Source of the DNA: Kordia sp050633145
GTDB taxonomy: Bacteria; Bacteroidota; Bacteroidia; Flavobacteriales; Flavobacteriaceae
Length of the DNA: 64,000 nucleotides
Direction: 5' to 3'
NCBI RefSeq assembly: GCF_050633145.1
Contig: NZ_JBOEFY010000020.1
Span: forward strand, 124,001 to 188,000
The notes beneath the pieces are model-generated. The model was not told where the DNA came from. It worked only from the letters and a program-made list of their open reading frames with translations, and did no database searches. How positions within the stretch are numbered: position 1 is the stretch's first letter; each line of letters begins with the position of its first letter. A program made the translations under genes and the position numbers. This document shows, one piece after another, positions 8,337 through 16,450 of the stretch.

Positions 8337-9014
8337 TTACTTTTTATAGTTCCATCTGTAACCTCCCAAAGATTCTCTTTCTCCCCTACATACTCTTGAT
8401 ATAGAAGTTTTAGAAAGATTATTTTCTCTTGAAGCTTCAGAAACAGAATTATATTTTGCTAATACAGTTCCATCTAATAAACACTTCAAAACTTCCTTCT
8501 TCCTAGCGTCCTTTTGAGGCATGAATGGTTCTTTGTATTCATAACTCCAATAAAAACCTTCATACATTTTATTTACACTTAGACAGGCTCTAGAAATGTG
8601 CTGTTTTGTAACATTTACTTCTTTTCCTGCATCTTCTAAGCATTCATACTGTCCAAGAAGTTTTCCTGTAGTTATATCGTACTGATAAACTGTTTTTTTA
8701 AATCCTCCTCCAGAATCAGTATTGTAACCACTTTCTTTGGAGTCATACTGTAAAATATATACTTTTTCCTTTTGTGCTAATTCATCTGTAGAGTTTGCGG
8801 TATCAATTTGCTTCCAAGTGAAAGCATCAGCACCATAAGTGTTGATAGCTTCATGAAATTTATTGAACTCTCCTCTGTTAGCTCGCTCTTGATGATCTAA
8901 CTTTCTTTGCTCAATGCTATTTGTTGTAGCACCAACATAAGATTCTCCTGTGAACTCATTTTGAGCTTTGTAAATTATGTAATTTTCTTCCTTCATTATA
9001 TTTTCATTTATCAT
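8337..9014 (-). CDS. GIY-YIG endonuclease with two NUMOD1-like repeats
   Basis: This 225-residue protein resembles free-standing homing endonucleases. The N-terminal GIY-YIG domain reads NYIIYKA (11-17) and SYVGATT (25-31), with the expected Arg37 and Glu83 positions and the GYNTDSGG segment that usually closes the domain. The C-terminal half has two copies of a DNA-binding module: VYQYDITTG...WSYEY (about 109-153) and VLKCLLDGT...YRWNYK (about 174-224), each with an A-Sxxx-SRxC helix as in NUMOD1. It stands alone rather than inside an intron. Met7 (8996) is an alternative start. It may promote element spread by cutting naive sites. Confidence 0.8.
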   Translation of the reverse strand: MINENIMKEENYIIYKAQNEFTGESYVGATTNSIEQRKLDHQERANRGEFNKFHEAINTYGADAFTWKQIDTANSTDELAQKEKVYILQYDSKESGYNTDSGGGFKKTVYQYDITTGKLLGQYECLEDAGKEVNVTKQHISRACLSVNKMYEGFYWSYEYKEPFMPQKDARKKEVLKCLLDGTVLAKYNSVSEASRENNLSKTSISRVCRGERESLGGYRWNYKK

Positions 9015-9041
9015 ATTACCTAATATTAAAAATGTTCTTTT

Positions 9042-10478
9042 TTACCCTATTGAGGTATGAACTTTATGCTTTAAAATTATCCTATTCATTATTTCTGTTA
9101 CTATATTCTTATCTGAAGCCTTGCAGTAAAGTGCATCATAAACATATAACACATAAATATTTAATCTATTCAGCTCTTTTATTATTGAGCTCATAATATT
9201 TACTTCTTTTTTAAATAGCCGCTTTGAGGTTATTTTGTAGCCATATCGCTTTTTATCTTGTATCAAATTTTTAAGCATTGTTTTTTCTCTATTAAAATAA
9301 TATTGATACAGAGGACTTTTTTTCATATTAGCAACTTTTTTATTAAAAAATGAGAGATGCTCAATTTTAATTTCATTCAAAGGGAAATTCATTTCCTCTG
9401 CAACCTTTTGATGTGTTATTTGATACTGAGTACCTCCATAAATGAGCATTGCTATATTAGGGTGCAAAGCTTTAAAGTCTAGTTCTACAGTAGGCTCATC
9501 ATCAATCTTAATCATTTTTCTTATCCATGACGGCATTAGATTAAAACTATCTACTACTCTTCCTCCAGAACTTTCTTTTCCTATTTTAGGTATCATATAT
9601 TTATCTCCCGCTAAATACTTATAAAGTTTTATATTTTCTTCTACAAATGAGCGATTCTCCAAATTAGAATAATAGGATTTAGGTTTTTTATTTAAAAGAG
9701 TTAATAATTTTCTTTTTTTAGTCCTATATTTTTCTTTGACTAATTTTTTTCCTTGCTTTTCAATATCTTCATCAGTAGGTAAAATAACCTTTGGATATAA
9801 AGCTATTAGATTATACCCTATAGGGTTTTTAAGAGCAGTAGCTATATCTTTATTATGTTTTTCTTTTCGCTTTTGAATGTTATTTTCAAACTTGATATTA
9901 TAAGATTTCAAATTTTGATTTATACTACTTGAATGCAACCTATACTGTTTGGAATAACTATCTTGTTGATAGGAGTCATTTCCATGTTGATTTTTTCTAC
10001 ACTCAATTATTGGCTCAGTAGAATCAGTAGAATAGGATAATGCATCAATAATTCTCTTATATATACGAGTATTATCTTTTCCCTTTTTAAATTGTTCATG
10101 CAATATTGTTGAGGATAAGCTTTTCCAATAATCATCTTCATTAAAAACCGTTGAAGTTAGAGTAGATATAAACATAAAACATTTCTCTATTGCAATTTCA
10201 ATATCTGAGTCTATTGGCTTTAAAACTTTTTTAGGCAACCTTTTAACACGTCTTTTTAATCCTTTAGGGATTTTAATAGTTTTATAGTCTCCAAAAAATA
10301 TCGGTAAAGTGACATTGTTTTCTTCCTCACTAAAAAGATAGTGACCACTTGTGTCACTAGTAAAATAAGGGTTTTTAGCAGTATCTACTTCCTGAGAGTA
10401 ATCAGTAACATAATTGATAGTAGATATAGATTGGTTAGTTAGTATAAATTGATTAGATCTAGATATTTCTTTCTTCAT
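9042..10478 (-). CDS. Polymerase-like replication protein of the element
   Basis: The C-terminal 150 of 478 residues look like a polymerase palm. A motif-A-like strand reads VELDFKALHPNIAML with Asp334, a Lys-rich stretch (about 380-425) could serve as motif B, and a motif-C-like strand reads YVLYVYDALYC with Asp448. The pattern recalls proteins on phages and plasmids with a D-x-x-x-L-H-P motif and a terminal acidic hairpin. The N-terminal 300 residues are basic and unrecognised. A gap of 460 bp with a palindrome lies upstream and could be the replication origin. I would treat it as a putative primase-polymerase or initiator; the match is by motif only. Confidence 0.45.
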   Translation of the reverse strand: MKKEISRSNQFILTNQSISTINYVTDYSQEVDTAKNPYFTSDTSGHYLFSEEENNVTLPIFFGDYKTIKIPKGLKRRVKRLPKKVLKPIDSDIEIAIEKCFMFISTLTSTVFNEDDYWKSLSSTILHEQFKKGKDNTRIYKRIIDALSYSTDSTEPIIECRKNQHGNDSYQQDSYSKQYRLHSSSINQNLKSYNIKFENNIQKRKEKHNKDIATALKNPIGYNLIALYPKVILPTDEDIEKQGKKLVKEKYRTKKRKLLTLLNKKPKSYYSNLENRSFVEENIKLYKYLAGDKYMIPKIGKESSGGRVVDSFNLMPSWIRKMIKIDDEPTVELDFKALHPNIAMLIYGGTQYQITHQKVAEEMNFPLNEIKIEHLSFFNKKVANMKKSPLYQYYFNREKTMLKNLIQDKKRYGYKITSKRLFKKEVNIMSSIIKELNRLNIYVLYVYDALYCKASDKNIVTEIMNRIILKHKVHTSIG

Positions 10479-10940
10479 CTTCTTTCTTCATATTTTTTGT
10501 CATTTAATACATTTAGAGTTAACGTTTTTTTTCTTTATTAACGCCCTAATACGTATTAATATCAGCAACTACCTAACTGATTTGTTAAAAAAAAATTTGA
10601 GGATAGTTTAAAATAAATATTAAGAATGGAGAGGCGTTCAAATGACGCTATAATTGAAGTCTTTTTGAATATTCCGCTTGCATTTTCTCTTATCATTTTA
10701 CTCAAAATCAAATATTAATATACAAAAAATAATTGACATTTCCTAATATATATTGATATATCTTCAATAAAAATGTTAAAAAAATAAGAATAGAGCAATA
10801 AATGCATAGGATCAACCTGATTAGAAACAACACATTTTAAAAGTTAGTTGTTCATAATCTAAATTAATTGGAATTTTACTTTTCAAGAGAGTTTTTAAAG
10901 AATTAAGCCATCTCAAAATATTATATCAAATTTAATAGTA
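10479..10940. other. Non-coding region with palindrome, possible element origin
   Basis: No gene is visible. It contains a perfect 12-bp palindrome TAATACGTATTA (10547-10558), a GGCGTTCAAATGACGCT-like imperfect dyad near 10634, and long A/T tracts. It lies upstream of the polymerase-like gene. An origin or control region is plausible, but no iteron array is seen. Confidence 0.35.
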
Positions 10941-11192
10941 TTAATCAATAAGGATATCAAAGTAATAGTAGAAGTACGCCATTCCTTTTATTATATAAAC
11001 AGTCTTTAAATCATGAGTGATTTTAACCTCATCTACCATTACTTTTCGTCCTTTTTTTAACATTCCAACATCATGAATCACAGCCACTTTAAACGGGCAA
11101 ACAAGTAACTTTAATATACTGTTCCAAGTCACAATATAAATCTCCTTAGAATTACTGTATTTCAATAATTCAACTAAGTCTTTGTCACTCAT
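10941..11192 (-). CDS. Small hypothetical protein of the element
   Basis: This is an 83-residue protein I do not recognise. It reads as alternating beta strands with several Val/Ile/Tyr-rich segments and no membrane helix long enough to be certain. The start is ATG at 11192. It lies between the DUF3871-like gene (57 nt upstream) and the non-coding gap, on the same strand, so it may be the tail of that transcript. Coding character is moderate. Confidence 0.5.
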   Translation of the reverse strand: MSDKDLVELLKYSNSKEIYIVTWNSILKLLVCPFKVAVIHDVGMLKKGRKVMVDEVKITHDLKTVYIIKGMAYFYYYFDILID

Positions 11193-11249
11193 TATTATAT
11201 ATATTTTGATAGTTATTTTTTAGTATGATTTCTACATAATAGCTATGTA

Positions 11250-12233
11250 TTATATTATGATGTAGAAATCTTTCGCCTGATTTTTAAGCTGATTTAGAAT
11301 GTGAGTTGTGAACTCATGTGAATTACAGTTACGGTTTAAGAAGTTATCTATATAGCTAGATTTAGCAGAATTTGTAAATAGATTATATAAATTCCACAAA
11401 TTAATTGTGCCATCAGAATTGCATTTAAAAGCATCATCATTGACATAATCTTTTACAATATTGCTTATTTGTGAATCTGTTAGTTTTAATTCAAATAGAC
11501 TCATTTTATGATTCTTCTCTAAATTATGATACAACTTCATTTTACCAATAAGATGTGCGAATTGATACTCTGAAATATTGTAATTTATAAACTGCTTCAT
11601 CTGCTCAATATGCTTCTGCTGACTATAATTTTGAAATAGTTTTAAAGTTTTATCTTTTAACTCATTAATACTACTAACTCTTAAATCATTTTTTAATCCA
11701 TCTGTATTGATGCACAGATTCGTGCAAACCATATTTTTAAAACCAATGAAAATTTTGAATTTCTCAATGCTCTTTTTTGCATATAGATTTTGTTCTGAAT
11801 AACTACGCACACCACCAATGGTTAACTTTAATTCTTGACCATTTATAACAGTTGCAATGTGTGGAATTTCAATTGTGAAAGCCATTCTTTCCCAATACTG
11901 TGTTTTTTCATGATCTAAAAGTTCTTTAACGGGCTTACCAATCGCACTTGGTGTTCTACCTTTAATTTGATGACTAACTCTAATCTCTGGTAATGAAATA
12001 TCATTGTCTGAATAAACCGATTGCGCAACTGAATGCACAGTATCTATAAACTCAGAATGAGCAATTGTAGATTCTAAATCTTTAGCAAAACTTGGTATAA
12101 TACAGTCCTTTTCTAAATGTTCTAAACTTACTTTTTCAGTATTGGCTTCTATAAAATTATTTGAAGTATTATTTATTACTTTTGAATGGTCTAAAACCAT
12201 GTTTTGAATGTTGTTATTGGCTATCAATTCCAT
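11250..12233 (-). CDS. DUF3871-like mobile-element protein
   Basis: This 327-residue protein lacks catalytic motifs that I know. The central part, with GRTPSAIGKPVKELL (about 112-126), IEIPHI and LTIGGVRSYSEQNLY, resembles DUF3871, a family found on Bacteroidota integrative elements and phage-like regions and always next to an AAA ATPase. Here its start overlaps the end of the ATPase gene by 20 nt, which indicates coupling. A role in DNA processing of the element is likely from context only. Confidence 0.55.
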   Translation of the reverse strand: MELIANNNIQNMVLDHSKVINNTSNNFIEANTEKVSLEHLEKDCIIPSFAKDLESTIAHSEFIDTVHSVAQSVYSDNDISLPEIRVSHQIKGRTPSAIGKPVKELLDHEKTQYWERMAFTIEIPHIATVINGQELKLTIGGVRSYSEQNLYAKKSIEKFKIFIGFKNMVCTNLCINTDGLKNDLRVSSINELKDKTLKLFQNYSQQKHIEQMKQFINYNISEYQFAHLIGKMKLYHNLEKNHKMSLFELKLTDSQISNIVKDYVNDDAFKCNSDGTINLWNLYNLFTNSAKSSYIDNFLNRNCNSHEFTTHILNQLKNQAKDFYIII

Positions 12234-13110
12234 TGCTTTCTGTTTTTAATGGGTTTACAATTTCTTTTTGATCAATTAGTTGGCTATCTATAGTCTCTAA
12301 TTCTTCTTTACGTTTTACTATTAGTGGTTTAATCTCTATTTGAACACTTGAATATTTAGTGTAAATGTGCTTTAAGCCATCTATAGAAGAGCAGCTTTCA
12401 ATCTCTTTTCTAATTCGCTCTATTGATATACCTTCATTACACCAAGCAAGTAATTTCTTGCCTGTAGAAGCATTTATTACAAATTCTGGTTTATTAGTAA
12501 ATAAGCCTGTTCTGTCTTTTGATGCTTTAGCTAAATGATTATCATTTATAAGCTCAAAATCTACGGTCAACTCATAGCTATAGCCTTCCCTAGTTATATC
12601 TTTTAAACCATGCTTAATAACTTTTGTTTTTCCTGAAGAATCTTTATCCATAGAATAATCCATTTTCTTTCTAACAGTAGTAATAACATGACATTTTGAA
12701 TTTAAAATTGCATCCAAAAATGCTTGATGTCGAGGAGTCAATTTTGCCCAATCTTGGAATCTACCTCCTAATTGCTCATGGATTTGCAAACAGCCACCTT
12801 TTCCATTCCATTCATGAGTGATACTGTCAATAATAATAACTTCAATATTATCAGCATTTTCACACGTTTTAATAGCTTTTATATAGCGTTCTGGACTGAA
12901 AGGCTGTATTAAGGGTAAAACATTATAATTTCCTAAATGGGAGTATAAACTAGCGCTTCCATTTTCTGTATCAATTACAGCTATTTTTGACCAATCATTA
13001 GTAATTCCGTAAGCTAATAACAATGCACTATAACTCTTACCAAATCCACTTGCTCCACTTAACCCAAGTTTTAATTTTACTTGGTGGCGTTTTGCTTGTT
13101 GTAGTTTCAT
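12214..13110 (-). CDS. RecA-like AAA ATPase (AAA_24, phage/plasmid type)
   Basis: This 298-residue nucleotide-binding protein has a Walker A GASGFGKS at 19-26 and a Walker B VIIIDS ending at Asp95-Ser96. Between them is a VIDTENGSAS segment, as in the AAA_24 family of phage and plasmid proteins. After about residue 210 comes a C-terminal tail rich in Glu/Lys. Members of this family accompany single-strand annealing or replication genes. It is followed with 20-nt overlap by the DUF3871-like gene and preceded by a small protein gene, forming the likely replication and recombination operon of the element. Confidence 0.75.
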   Translation of the reverse strand: MKLQQAKRHQVKLKLGLSGASGFGKSYSALLLAYGITNDWSKIAVIDTENGSASLYSHLGNYNVLPLIQPFSPERYIKAIKTCENADNIEVIIIDSITHEWNGKGGCLQIHEQLGGRFQDWAKLTPRHQAFLDAILNSKCHVITTVRKKMDYSMDKDSSGKTKVIKHGLKDITREGYSYELTVDFELINDNHLAKASKDRTGLFTNKPEFVINASTGKKLLAWCNEGISIERIRKEIESCSSIDGLKHIYTKYSSVQIEIKPLIVKRKEELETIDSQLIDQKEIVNPLKTESNGIDSQ

Positions 13111-13178
13111 ATCTAATTTATTTATAGGTTATATAATTTGAAAAGTGAGACTATATAAATCGCTTATATAGACAAAAA

Positions 13179-13205
13179 AAGCCCTAACCTAGATGGTTAG
13201 AGCTT
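13179..13205 (-). terminator. Terminator after the 114-residue protein gene
   Basis: Stem 13179-13189 pairs with 13195-13205 around a short loop, with a T run on the minus strand. It separates the small gene from the ATPase-DUF3871 pair. Confidence 0.65.
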
Positions 13206-13233
13206 AAGTATTTTTTTAAGTTAGTTTGATGTT

Positions 13234-13578
13234 CTAAAACACCTCTTCTGTTTCAACTACATTATTCTTTATAATAGTTTCAGATTCATCTATATACTCA
13301 TAACGATGTGTAAGTGAAATAACTTCCCCTGTTTCTTCAATTGTATATTCGTATGGTTCTACTTCTACTTTCTGAATACTTCCTGTTAAGTCTGTTCCAA
13401 TAAGGGATTCACATACAGCTTTATTAAAAGTACACGCTACTCTTGCTGTTCTTGCCGTTAAATAAGTTCTGCCTGTTTCTTGACTCTTTACAGCTTCAAC
13501 TCCACCTTGAACTATTAACGTACAGAATTCTTTGCTATCATCTGTTTGATAGACTTTAAAATCAATAATTTTTACCAT
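13234..13578 (-). CDS. Small hypothetical element protein, OB-like beta-rich
   Basis: I place the start at the ATG at 13578 (MVKIIDFK), giving 114 residues; an upstream in-frame ATG at 13665 would add 29 poorly conserved-looking residues. The product is beta-strand rich (FCTLIVQGGVEAV, TARVACTFN) with an acidic C-terminal tail ending in ETEEVF. An acidic tail on a small beta protein is typical of single-stranded DNA-binding proteins, and genes of this type often precede replication ATPases. I cannot confirm the family. Confidence 0.5.
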   Translation of the reverse strand: MVKIIDFKVYQTDDSKEFCTLIVQGGVEAVKSQETGRTYLTARTARVACTFNKAVCESLIGTDLTGSIQKVEVEPYEYTIEETGEVISLTHRYEYIDESETIIKNNVVETEEVF

Positions 13579-13769
13579 AGTATTATAAATTATTTGGTTA
13601 AACGAAGATTGTGGGCTACTAACCCAATTCCTATAAAGAGTGGGGGTGTTTTGTAGGTTCCTCATAAATATGATATTCTCAAATAAAATATTGGGGGGGA
13701 TGTTTTTTTAAAAGAATACTTTTCCAAATAATAATGAAGTTGACTGAAAAAAATTGAAAAAATTTTACA

Positions 13770-14612
13770 CTAATTTTTCAAAATAGTTCCATCTTCAAAT
13801 ACAATTTTGCTAGGGACAAACAGAATAATTAAATCACTGTAATTATTTTTTAAAGTTGACTCTATGGAACTAGAAACATTTAACCTTAAATCGTGTGGAT
13901 TACTACTGTAGGTATTTATAGCTCTTATATTCCAATTATCAAGACTAGAAGCTTTTAATGGATTAGGAACTATATTTTGATTCAAAACTGAAGAATTAAT
14001 ATCTGTAGATAAAACATTATCCATGTTTTTGTTGTTAACGTATAATATCCCTTCAAAATATTTTATATTCTTTGATGAGACATTTTTAAATTCAAGATTA
14101 AAACCTATTGAATTATCGTAGAAAGTTATTGGTCTTTTAAAATCATATATACATCTTATTATATTATATATTTGATCATCATACTTTAATCTAGTTAGTC
14201 TAAGGTTTTCAATTTCTTGATAATATTCATCTGCTAAAAATGTCAATTGATCTAAATCAAAACTCTCATAAAATAAACTATCTAAAACATGGTTATCGAG
14301 ACCATAATCATTAGTTGTCTTTATTCTCTTTAATCTTTGAGGAGTATACGGGTTGTGGTTATCATTCTTAAGTAAAAAAGCCTTTAGCGTTCCCTTTTCT
14401 TCACTATGTTTATTGATATTAGCTAATGATTTATTAGCATTTCTAATTGAAATATTGTTGAAGTATAAATTAAATTTTATTCTTATTGAGTCACTTATAA
14501 TAATATTTGAATCATCTAAATATTCAAACTTAAATTTATTCTTATTTTGATTTTCCTTTTGACAACTAAAAACTAGTAAACTGATAATAAACATCTTTAA
14601 AATAACTCTCAT
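13770..14612 (-). CDS. Predicted lipoprotein of unknown function
   Basis: Starting at the ATG at 14612 the product has a short basic N-terminus, a hydrophobic core and a lipobox LLVFSC, so it should be a lipid-anchored envelope protein of about 280 residues. A longer frame reaching 14765 is probably not translated: its extra part lies in a structured non-coding repeat. The mature protein is rich in Asn, Asp and Leu, with no motif I recognise. It lies between the recombinase and the replication genes, a typical place for passenger genes, and may be a cargo gene that alters the cell surface. Confidence 0.6.
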   Translation of the reverse strand: MRVILKMFIISLLVFSCQKENQNKNKFKFEYLDDSNIIISDSIRIKFNLYFNNISIRNANKSLANINKHSEEKGTLKAFLLKNDNHNPYTPQRLKRIKTTNDYGLDNHVLDSLFYESFDLDQLTFLADEYYQEIENLRLTRLKYDDQIYNIIRCIYDFKRPITFYDNSIGFNLEFKNVSSKNIKYFEGILYVNNKNMDNVLSTDINSSVLNQNIVPNPLKASSLDNWNIRAINTYSSNPHDLRLNVSSSIESTLKNNYSDLIILFVPSKIVFEDGTILKN

Positions 14613-14902
14613 AAAACTTGTTAGTTTAAGCTCTACGAGGTTCCAATAGAATTGTTTATAAATTGATTGAAAAGAAAAAAGGTGTGAACCTCTTGCCTTA
14701 GTGTCAGCAAAATCAGAAGTTCCGCCAGAAACTTTAACCATACCAACAGCAAAGAGATAACACACCCATTATGAGTGTGCATCTGCTCTAACTGCTCCTA
14801 TAGTTAAATATTGAAATCTGGCGGATTCCTGATTAAGGAGACTTTTTAAGCAAACACTTAATTTCTATGTCTTATGATAATTATATCACTTTGTAAATGT
14901 AG
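14613..14902. repeat. Structured non-coding element with inverted repeats
   Basis: A perfect 9-bp inverted repeat (TCCGCCAGA at 14721-14729, TCTGGCGGA at 14817-14825) is flanked by further imperfect pairing (14712-14729 with 14817-14833). Between the arms is a smaller ACAC/GTGT hairpin (about 14762-14779). The region lies between the lipoprotein start and the recombinase stop. It might be a recombination or transfer site, or a structured leader RNA for the lipoprotein gene. Confidence 0.45.
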
Positions 14903-16108
14903 CTATTTTTTTAATTTATTATTCAATTTGTTCATTTCTTCACTAACTTTCTTTTGTACTATTTTCCCATAATGAGCCTGTGTAATATTCATACTAGAAT
15001 GTCCTAATAATTCAGATACTATTTCCATTGGCACATCATTATATAACAATACAGTTGTAGCAAAAGTTTTTCTAGCAATATGCGTAGTCAAATTTTTCTC
15101 AATTCCTAGAATTGAAGCAATTTCCTTTAGGAAAGAGTTATATTTTTGGTTACTTATTCTTGGAAATACATAATCATCTTCATCATAGTAATTAATAATT
15201 TCTAATGCTTTTGGCAGTAACGGAATTGATAAATCTTTCGAGGTTTTAACCCTTTTAGTTTTTATCCATTTATTACCATCAAATCCATTAATAATATGAT
15301 TGTGTTTTAGATTCATTAATTCTATATATGGTAAGCCTGTATAACAACAGAATACAAATAAATTCTTCACAAACTGAAGTCTAGTTTGACTGAATTTATA
15401 CTTTTCCAATAAGTCTAATTCATCCTTGGTCAAAAACACTATTTCTTTCTTTACTCTTTTAGCCTTAAATAGCATAAATGGGTCTTTATCCAAATAGTTT
15501 TCTGCAACTGCAATTCTAATAGGTTTTCTAAACCTCTGAATTACTTTGTTTATAGTAGCTTGACCTAATTTCCTTTCTGTTTTTAAATAATATTCAAAAT
15601 CAGTTAAAAATTGTTGTTTCAAATCTTTCAAAGGATAATCTATTGATTTGTATTTCCATTTAATAAAGAATTTCACATCTCTTTTTACGTGTTCAAACTT
15701 TTTCCAAGTTTTCTTCTCAATATCAATCCCTACAAGCTTTTCTAGCTTGTTTAAGTAGCGATCAAAGTATTCAACAGTATTGTACTCTTTATTATCTTTT
15801 TCGCCTCTGTAAAGCCTGTATATATCATTTACATCAAAAGATTCTTTTTTAACTTGAAGCATTAAAAAAGCCTGATTAAATTTTGTCTTAATCAGGCTTA
15901 ATTGAGTATTTATTAATTTACTACTTGGATCAGGTGGTTTAACAACTTGTTGCTTACTATTCCAATGTTTAGGATTCACAAATTGTCCTGTGCTAAACGT
16001 TTTCCTTTGTTTATTGTATGTTATTCTACAATAAATAGGAGCTTTCTTGTCTTTCCTTATCCTACTCGAAGATAAGATGTATAATATATTTATTTTATGT
16101 GTATTCAT
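14903..16108 (-). CDS. int: Tyrosine recombinase (integrase) of the element
   Basis: This is a 401-residue site-specific recombinase. N-terminal residues 1-90 form an arm-binding domain, about 110-210 a SAM-like core-binding domain, and 225-395 the catalytic domain. His343-x-x-Arg346, His370 in LGHSS and the nucleophile Tyr380 are present. The first catalytic Arg, expected in CYTGLR, is replaced by Pro260 (CYTGLPYIEL); Bacteroidota element integrases such as IntDOT also lack it (Ser there). The gene lies about 200 bp from the intact tRNA and the right attachment site, and it should catalyse integration and excision at the 37-bp repeat. A terminator-like hairpin lies inside its coding sequence. 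Confidence 0.92.
   Translation of the reverse strand: MNTHKINILYILSSSRIRKDKKAPIYCRITYNKQRKTFSTGQFVNPKHWNSKQQVVKPPDPSSKLINTQLSLIKTKFNQAFLMLQVKKESFDVNDIYRLYRGEKDNKEYNTVEYFDRYLNKLEKLVGIDIEKKTWKKFEHVKRDVKFFIKWKYKSIDYPLKDLKQQFLTDFEYYLKTERKLGQATINKVIQRFRKPIRIAVAENYLDKDPFMLFKAKRVKKEIVFLTKDELDLLEKYKFSQTRLQFVKNLFVFCCYTGLPYIELMNLKHNHIINGFDGNKWIKTKRVKTSKDLSIPLLPKALEIINYYDEDDYVFPRISNQKYNSFLKEIASILGIEKNLTTHIARKTFATTVLLYNDVPMEIVSELLGHSSMNITQAHYGKIVQKKVSEEMNKLNNKLKK
15868..15899 (-). terminator. Terminator-like hairpin inside the integrase gene
   Basis: Twelve perfect base pairs (15868-15879 with 15888-15899) surround an 8-nt loop; reading with the gene, the stem is followed by six T. It covers codons about 70-81. 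It could end most integrase transcripts early and so hold integrase low. Confidence 0.55.
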
Positions 16109-16144
16109 TGATTTTATAAGTATCTGATATTGTGTTAAATAATA

Positions 16145-16185
16145 TGCAACCTCTAAATTTAAAACTGCAACCTTTTTTGCAACCT
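16145..16185. repeat. Three TGCAACCT repeats, possible integrase arm sites
   Basis: Copies at 16145-16152, 16166-16173 and 16178-16185 lie in the same orientation between the integrase start and the attachment site. A fourth copy sits at 2513-2520 by the other end. The arrangement suggests binding sites for integrase or an excision factor. Confidence 0.5.
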
Positions 16186-16288
16186 CTTTTTAATCATTTC
16201 TGAGAAATTACAGAAAAGTATAAGTGCATGTGAAAATTGGCTAAATAACTTGGAAAGATGGCGGTTACGGTAAAATTAGGGCACAAAA

Positions 16289-16314
16289 AAAGCCTTACAT
16301 TTCTGTAAAGCTTT
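16289..16314 (-). terminator. Terminator after tRNA-Met, supplied by the element
   Basis: Stem 16289-16299 pairs with 16304-16314 (one mismatch) and is followed by T on the minus strand. It adjoins the attachment repeat, so the element brings its own terminator for the restored tRNA. Confidence 0.6.
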
Positions 16315-16351
16315 TGCAAAAAGTGGTCCCACTTGGGCTCGAACCAAGGAC
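16315..16351. repeat. Right attachment site inside tRNA-Met
   Basis: This is the 37-bp repeat partner of 2421-2457. It covers the tRNA 3' end (28 nt) plus 9 nt of downstream flank. Confidence 0.85.
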
Positions 16352-16397
16352 CCTCTGATTATGAGTCAGATGCTCTAACCAGCTGAGCTATGGGACC
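16324..16397 (-). tRNA. tRNA-Met (anticodon CAT)
   Basis: The 74-nt gene folds as a full cloverleaf: a 7-bp acceptor stem GGTCCCA/TGGGACC, a D-loop AGCTGGTTA, an anticodon stem TCTGA/TCAGA around loop CTCATAA, and a T-loop TTCGAGC. CCA is not encoded. The anticodon CAT reads Met; a tRNA-Ile with modified CAT cannot be fully ruled out from sequence alone. The 3' part serves as the integration site of the neighbouring element. Confidence 0.95.
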
Positions 16398-16450
16398 AAT
16401 GCGGGTGCAATATTACTATTTTTTTTAATTCCGAAAAAATTTAAATTGCA

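Larger units (their letters stand above)
2421..16351. mobile_element. Integrative element in tRNA-Met with Lamassu-like/methyltransferase cargo
   Basis: The element is bounded by a 37-bp perfect direct repeat (2421-2457 and 16315-16351) that contains the last 28 nt of a tRNA gene. The tyrosine recombinase lies at the right end beside the intact tRNA, the usual layout when an incoming element supplies a new 3' end and pushes the old one to the far side. No capsid, tail, relaxase or conjugation genes are visible, so it is either a satellite-like or mobilisable element or an integrated plasmid. All its genes are on the minus strand. Core genes are AAA ATPase, DUF3871-like, polymerase-like, RadC-like and GIY-YIG; cargo is an SMC-like defence operon, a methyltransferase and a lipoprotein. 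Confidence 0.85.

Noticed and set aside
14613..14765. N-terminal extension of the lipoprotein
   Set aside because: The longer frame would bury the lipobox and passes through the structured inverted-repeat region; the signal sequence begins at 14612.
14613..14902. Integron attC-like site
   Set aside because: The ends do not have the required inverted core sites in the correct orientation and no integron integrase is present.
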